Assembly: GCA_002482415.1 (NCBI GenBank)
Contig: DLFY01000203.1
Location: forward strand, 5,678 to 14,061
Direction of reading: 5' to 3'
DNA length: 8,384 nt
Source of the DNA: Phycisphaerales bacterium UBA7708
Lineage (GTDB): Bacteria; Planctomycetota; Phycisphaerae; Sedimentisphaerales; Anaerohalosphaeraceae
Below the pieces are notes generated by a model. That model saw only the letters and a list, made by a program, of their open reading frames with translations, was not told where the DNA came from and did no database searches. The position numbers and the translations under genes were made by a program. Of this stretch, positions 5,736 through 8,384 are shown one piece after another (the stretch's first letter is position 1; each line of letters opens with the position of its first letter).

Positions 5736-7923
5736 AGCTGCTTTCCTGCACATTGTCCAAGGCCTGTTTTCCCACGGCAACCAAACGCCTTTCTGAATCA
5801 TACAATTTGACAATAACAGAGCACATACTGGGATCAATATACTCCGGAATCATTGAAAAAGCAAACTGTCCTGTATCCTGAATGGATTTCACATAGCTCT
5901 GGTTGTCTGATTGTATGGCGTTCAAATCCAGCTTCGCTGTTATCCGGTTCTCTTGAGGTGCAGGGATCTGATTATACAGGCCGGCCCGTACGACATTTCG
6001 AAACATAATTATCTGAGTGGAAGAAAACAACATGCAGCGATGCTCTACCAGAAGAACATCGCCTCGCTGGACCTGCTTTAAACCATCCAGAGGAATCATC
6101 ACCTGCCAGCATTGATCCTGGCTGGAAACAGCGGACACCTGCACCTGTAAACGTGCAACGGGGCCGACGGAAGGATAGGCCGCAAGTCCCTGAATGATAT
6201 CCGCGGGATTCAACAGGGGCAGTTGATTGGCATCCGCAACAGAACCATTGATAACCAGTGACGGAATACGATTCACCGTGTAACCCGCCAATGCTGTCCT
6301 GCAGGCAGCATTTTCCAGGGGTTCCGGGGATGGGATTCCAAGATGATAATTTGCGACAATTACGCCTTCCACGCCGTCCAGCGCCTGTAATGCCAATTCA
6401 AGCGGAGCTGAAGCCTTATCATCGCCGCAGGTCAATGCTTCAATCAGCAAAGTCTTTTTCTGCAGCGGCTCGGGAAGATCCGCCGGATTAAAAACCGGCA
6501 CATATCCATCCAGAAAATCCTGGGCATCCCGCATGGAAAAAGCCTGACGAAATGCAGGATTATTGTTCAGTTTTCCAATCGCCGGGACCGCGTCGGGATG
6601 AGGATTATTACTTAAAGCCGCCTTGAGGTATCGCGACCAGGCTCGCTCCCACTGACTATTCGCTTCGTAATACTGCCCCATCCAGTAATTAAACGAGGGA
6701 TTGGCGGGCTGGCCGAACAGAGCCGACAGTAAATGAAGACGGGCCCTGGTCCAGTCCTTTTTGAGCATTGCATATCGTCCCAGCCGACCCATCGCCTCAT
6801 ACCCCAATATCAGGGCATCGGTCGATTTCATACTGCATGCTTTGGCCTGTTCCAGCAAAACAGCAATCACGTCGTCTTCGTAACGCTTTTGTTCAAAGAG
6901 CCAGTCGGCAAATCCAATGAGTTTTTCCGCAGCATCTTTGGGAGACCGATGTCGTGTTAATCGATCACAGGCACGATTGATTGCCTCCTTATCCGCCACC
7001 GACGCATTCAAATGCATCTCGATCAGCTTTTCGATGGCCTCGGAAATCACTCGCGATGAGGGATTATGCTCGATATAATCCTCAATGGCATCCGGGTCCT
7101 CATCGACCAGGGCCTTGAAATACACCTGCTCGCCAAGGTCGGAAAGCCTGTTTTTTTTGTCACGCAGCCATATTGTCCGAGTTGCGGGTTCGAAAATCAC
7201 CTCGAAATTCTGCCAGAAGCTGTTGCCGAGCATGACATCCGGATGGCTGGAGGTATCAAATTCGACGGGGCGGATCGCAGTCATTTCGGCAATATTGATT
7301 CCGCCAGACATTATCTGATCGAAATCGCCCCCTGGAAATCCCGCAATCGAAGCACAAACCGAATCGATCCATGTCTCGTACGACGAGGTGATAAAGCCGG
7401 CCTGCAGAGTATAGTCTTCGGAAGGATTGACGGCAATACGATACCCTGATTCGGTCTGGCTCCATTGCATGGACTGCCAATCCGACCCGGCACGAATGAT
7501 GTCTCCGTATTCGAGGACGGCCTGCTGAATATCCAGCCTTACGGCCTGCTGGTCGAACGCAGGCAGCCCAATCACCCCCAGGACCGGGATTTCCCTGAGC
7601 TGACCGGCATATTCTTTGGTGAACGTCCGTAAACTGCTCAAGTCCGCGGACTGATATGGCAGGTTCCGAATCTGTGACAATGTCGGCAGAGTTAATGTAA
7701 ATCGATCGGTTTTCTGAATCTCGAACGCGGAAAGACCTTCCTTGTCGAGTATCAGGGGATACATCGCCCCTAAATCAACCACAAGATGCGCAGGCATGCT
7801 TTGTTCAGCTACAGTCAACTCGCACTGAATGCAAACTCGTCCGCCAATATAACGCACTGGAACTCTGTCCGCCGCAGCCAATACCGGCAGGAGGAACAGA
7901 AATAATACATACCCTGTTCTCAT
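5725..7923 (-). CDS. Exported multidomain protein: degenerate aspartic-protease-like lobes, TPR-like helices, thioredoxin-like region
   Basis: 732 residues, starting at an ATG inside the ATGA overlap with the pseudopilin gene. Residues 1-18 form a signal peptide (hydrophobic FLFLLPVL, then AAA before D19), so the protein is exported. Residues 20-145 look like an aspartic-protease lobe: VVDLGAMYPL holds Asp50 in DLG where active enzymes have D[TS]G, and VLGVIGLPAF (114-123) fits the later hydrophobic-hydrophobic-Gly motif. Residues 170-255 look like a second lobe: VMLGNSFWQNFEVIFEP fits the C-terminal part, but FITSSYETWI stands where DTG would be. Residues 260-450 are helical and TPR-like (for example WMGQYYEANSQWERAWSRYLKAA). 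Residues 490-585 resemble a thioredoxin-like family seen in Planctomycetes, with LLIEALTCGDD, VIVANYHLGIPSPEP and the cis-Pro-like IPSLVING; only Cys499 of the CxxC site remains. Residues 590-732 are probably beta-rich and unrecognised. A binding or scaffold role in the envelope is inferred; catalytic activity looks unlikely. Confidence 0.72.
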   Translation of the reverse strand: MRTGYVLFLFLLPVLAAADRVPVRYIGGRVCIQCELTVAEQSMPAHLVVDLGAMYPLILDKEGLSAFEIQKTDRFTLTLPTLSQIRNLPYQSADLSSLRTFTKEYAGQLREIPVLGVIGLPAFDQQAVRLDIQQAVLEYGDIIRAGSDWQSMQWSQTESGYRIAVNPSEDYTLQAGFITSSYETWIDSVCASIAGFPGGDFDQIMSGGINIAEMTAIRPVEFDTSSHPDVMLGNSFWQNFEVIFEPATRTIWLRDKKNRLSDLGEQVYFKALVDEDPDAIEDYIEHNPSSRVISEAIEKLIEMHLNASVADKEAINRACDRLTRHRSPKDAAEKLIGFADWLFEQKRYEDDVIAVLLEQAKACSMKSTDALILGYEAMGRLGRYAMLKKDWTRARLHLLSALFGQPANPSFNYWMGQYYEANSQWERAWSRYLKAALSNNPHPDAVPAIGKLNNNPAFRQAFSMRDAQDFLDGYVPVFNPADLPEPLQKKTLLIEALTCGDDKASAPLELALQALDGVEGVIVANYHLGIPSPEPLENAACRTALAGYTVNRIPSLVINGSVADANQLPLLNPADIIQGLAAYPSVGPVARLQVQVSAVSSQDQCWQVMIPLDGLKQVQRGDVLLVEHRCMLFSSTQIIMFRNVVRAGLYNQIPAPQENRITAKLDLNAIQSDNQSYVKSIQDTGQFAFSMIPEYIDPSMCSVIVKLYDSERRLVAVGKQALDNVQESSYDR
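5741..5747 (-). promoter_or_regulatory. Ribosome binding site for the three-helix membrane protein
   Basis: AGGAAAG on the minus strand, 5 nt before ATG at 5735 and inside the last codons of the 732-aa gene. It is the reason for choosing this start over the in-frame ATG about 100 nt upstream. Confidence 0.7.
7920..7923 (-). other. ATGA stop-start overlap
   Basis: The pseudopilin TGA and the ATG of the 732-aa gene share bases as ATGA. No convincing purine-rich ribosome binding site lies just upstream (the preceding bases read TTTTTATGAGCAGCC), so the second gene probably depends on ribosomes finishing the first. Confidence 0.7.
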
Positions 7924-8384
7924 GGCTGCTCATAAAAAGGAGCGGCATGCGAGTCTGCATAGAGAACATTTGCCGACTTGTTATTCACGCGATTTTCATT
8001 GCGGCTGTAATTGTGAGGATACACACGATCCTTGGCCGGAATGGCAAAACCCGTTTCAGAACCGGAAGAGCGTACGCCCGGCGTATAAGGCATCAGGGTA
8101 TAGTTGTCCCACACCAGCCATGTCTTGGAAAACCGTTTCATATCCGGAATTTTGGTCGTTTTCAGCATCCCGGCAACACTGAATGCGTACGTATTGCCGC
8201 AGTCTTTCATCCATTGATGCGGCTGGCCGGGACAAACCCATATATCTGAAATACCCGGGATAATATCATGTGCATCAAGTACCGCCGCCAGACCAAAAGT
8301 TTCCGGCATGCCCCGTTTATCCGCAGGATCAATACGACCGGGAGCGGCCCTGAAACTGAAGCCGCCGAGGGTATAGCTGTCCGG
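7920..8384 (-). CDS. Type IV pilin-like (pseudopilin) protein, C-terminal part; 5' end outside window
   Basis: The frame is open from the right edge (first visible residues PDSYTLGG) to TGA at 7922-7920, giving 154 residues. An internal ATG at 8309 is not needed as the start because the frame continues upstream without a stop. The visible part resembles the globular C-terminal half of planctomycete-type pseudopilins: WVCPGQ followed by NTYAFSVAG (compare the usual CPS...SYA.N pattern), a strand KTWLVWDN, and the ending SANVLYADSHA, close to the 'vlyaDGHV' tail of H-X9-DG type prepilins. The N-terminal methylation motif and transmembrane helix that would settle the class lie outside the window. 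Such proteins are normally exported and N-terminally anchored. The stop codon overlaps the next gene's ATG by 4 nt, so the two are probably translated in a coupled way. An unrelated secreted protein with a similar ending is the main alternative. Confidence 0.68.
   Translation of the reverse strand, partial: PDSYTLGGFSFRAAPGRIDPADKRGMPETFGLAAVLDAHDIIPGISDIWVCPGQPHQWMKDCGNTYAFSVAGMLKTTKIPDMKRFSKTWLVWDNYTLMPYTPGVRSSGSETGFAIPAKDRVYPHNYSRNENRVNNKSANVLYADSHAAPFYEQP

Noticed and set aside
4296..5837. Longer version of the three-helix membrane protein starting at 5837
   Set aside because: It would overlap the preceding gene by over 100 nt and adds a sequence that is simply the other frame of that gene's end; the ATG at 5735 has a good ribosome binding site.
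7066..7449. Plus-strand frame of 127 residues, and similar plus-strand frames elsewhere (for example 1846-2217 and 3679-4047)
   Set aside because: All lie opposite well supported minus-strand genes, show no domain or signal, and have no operon-like spacing.
1..8384. Promoters, terminators, CRISPR arrays, tRNA or insertion sequences
   Set aside because: Junctions are at most 15 nt or overlap, and no repeat array, hairpin followed by a T run in a non-coding gap, or terminal inverted repeats were seen.

Overview
The window is fully coding and reads in one direction. Seven genes lie head to tail on the minus strand, so in transcription order the window runs from high to low coordinates. Junctions are either overlaps (4, 11 and 4 nt) or gaps of 7 to 15 nt. 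No promoter, terminator, RNA gene, mobile element or CRISPR array is visible, and no stretch over 300 bases lacks a gene. The layout is that of the interior of one operon, cut at both window edges.

Order of transcription: (1) the C-terminal part of a type IV pilin-like (pseudopilin) protein, 8384-7920; (2) a 732-aa exported protein that joins a two-lobed aspartic-protease-like region, a helical TPR-like region and a thioredoxin-like region, 7923-5725; (3) a 479-aa protein with three membrane segments and a long low-complexity tail, 5735-4296; (4) a MoxR-family AAA+ ATPase, 4281-3262; (5) a DUF58 protein with a von Willebrand A (VWA)-like MIDAS, 3254-2388; (6) a BatA-like membrane protein with a VWA-like domain, 2372-741; (7) the N-terminal 248 residues of a second membrane VWA protein, 744-1, which runs off the left edge.

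The MoxR-DUF58-BatA-VWA core is a well known bacterial arrangement in which a MoxR ATPase is thought to act with MIDAS-containing partners on protein maturation or envelope processes. The pseudopilin with a YADSHA-type ending, and the exported protein with a YHLGIPSPEP thioredoxin-like block, resemble proteins common in Planctomycetes (perhaps Phycisphaerae). That assignment rests on recall of family features and roughly balanced base composition; it is not proven here.

The most notable signal is repeated loss of active-site residues in otherwise recognisable folds. The exported protein has DLG in place of D[TS]G in its first protease lobe, no Asp in the second, and a thioredoxin-like region without its CxxC pair. 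The BatA-like protein has DxRxS in place of DxSxS. By contrast, the ATPase, the DUF58 protein and the last VWA protein keep their key residues. Both membrane VWA genes appear to start at TTG codons preceded by good ribosome binding sites. The gene at the left edge is easy to miss because it is partial and starts with TTG.
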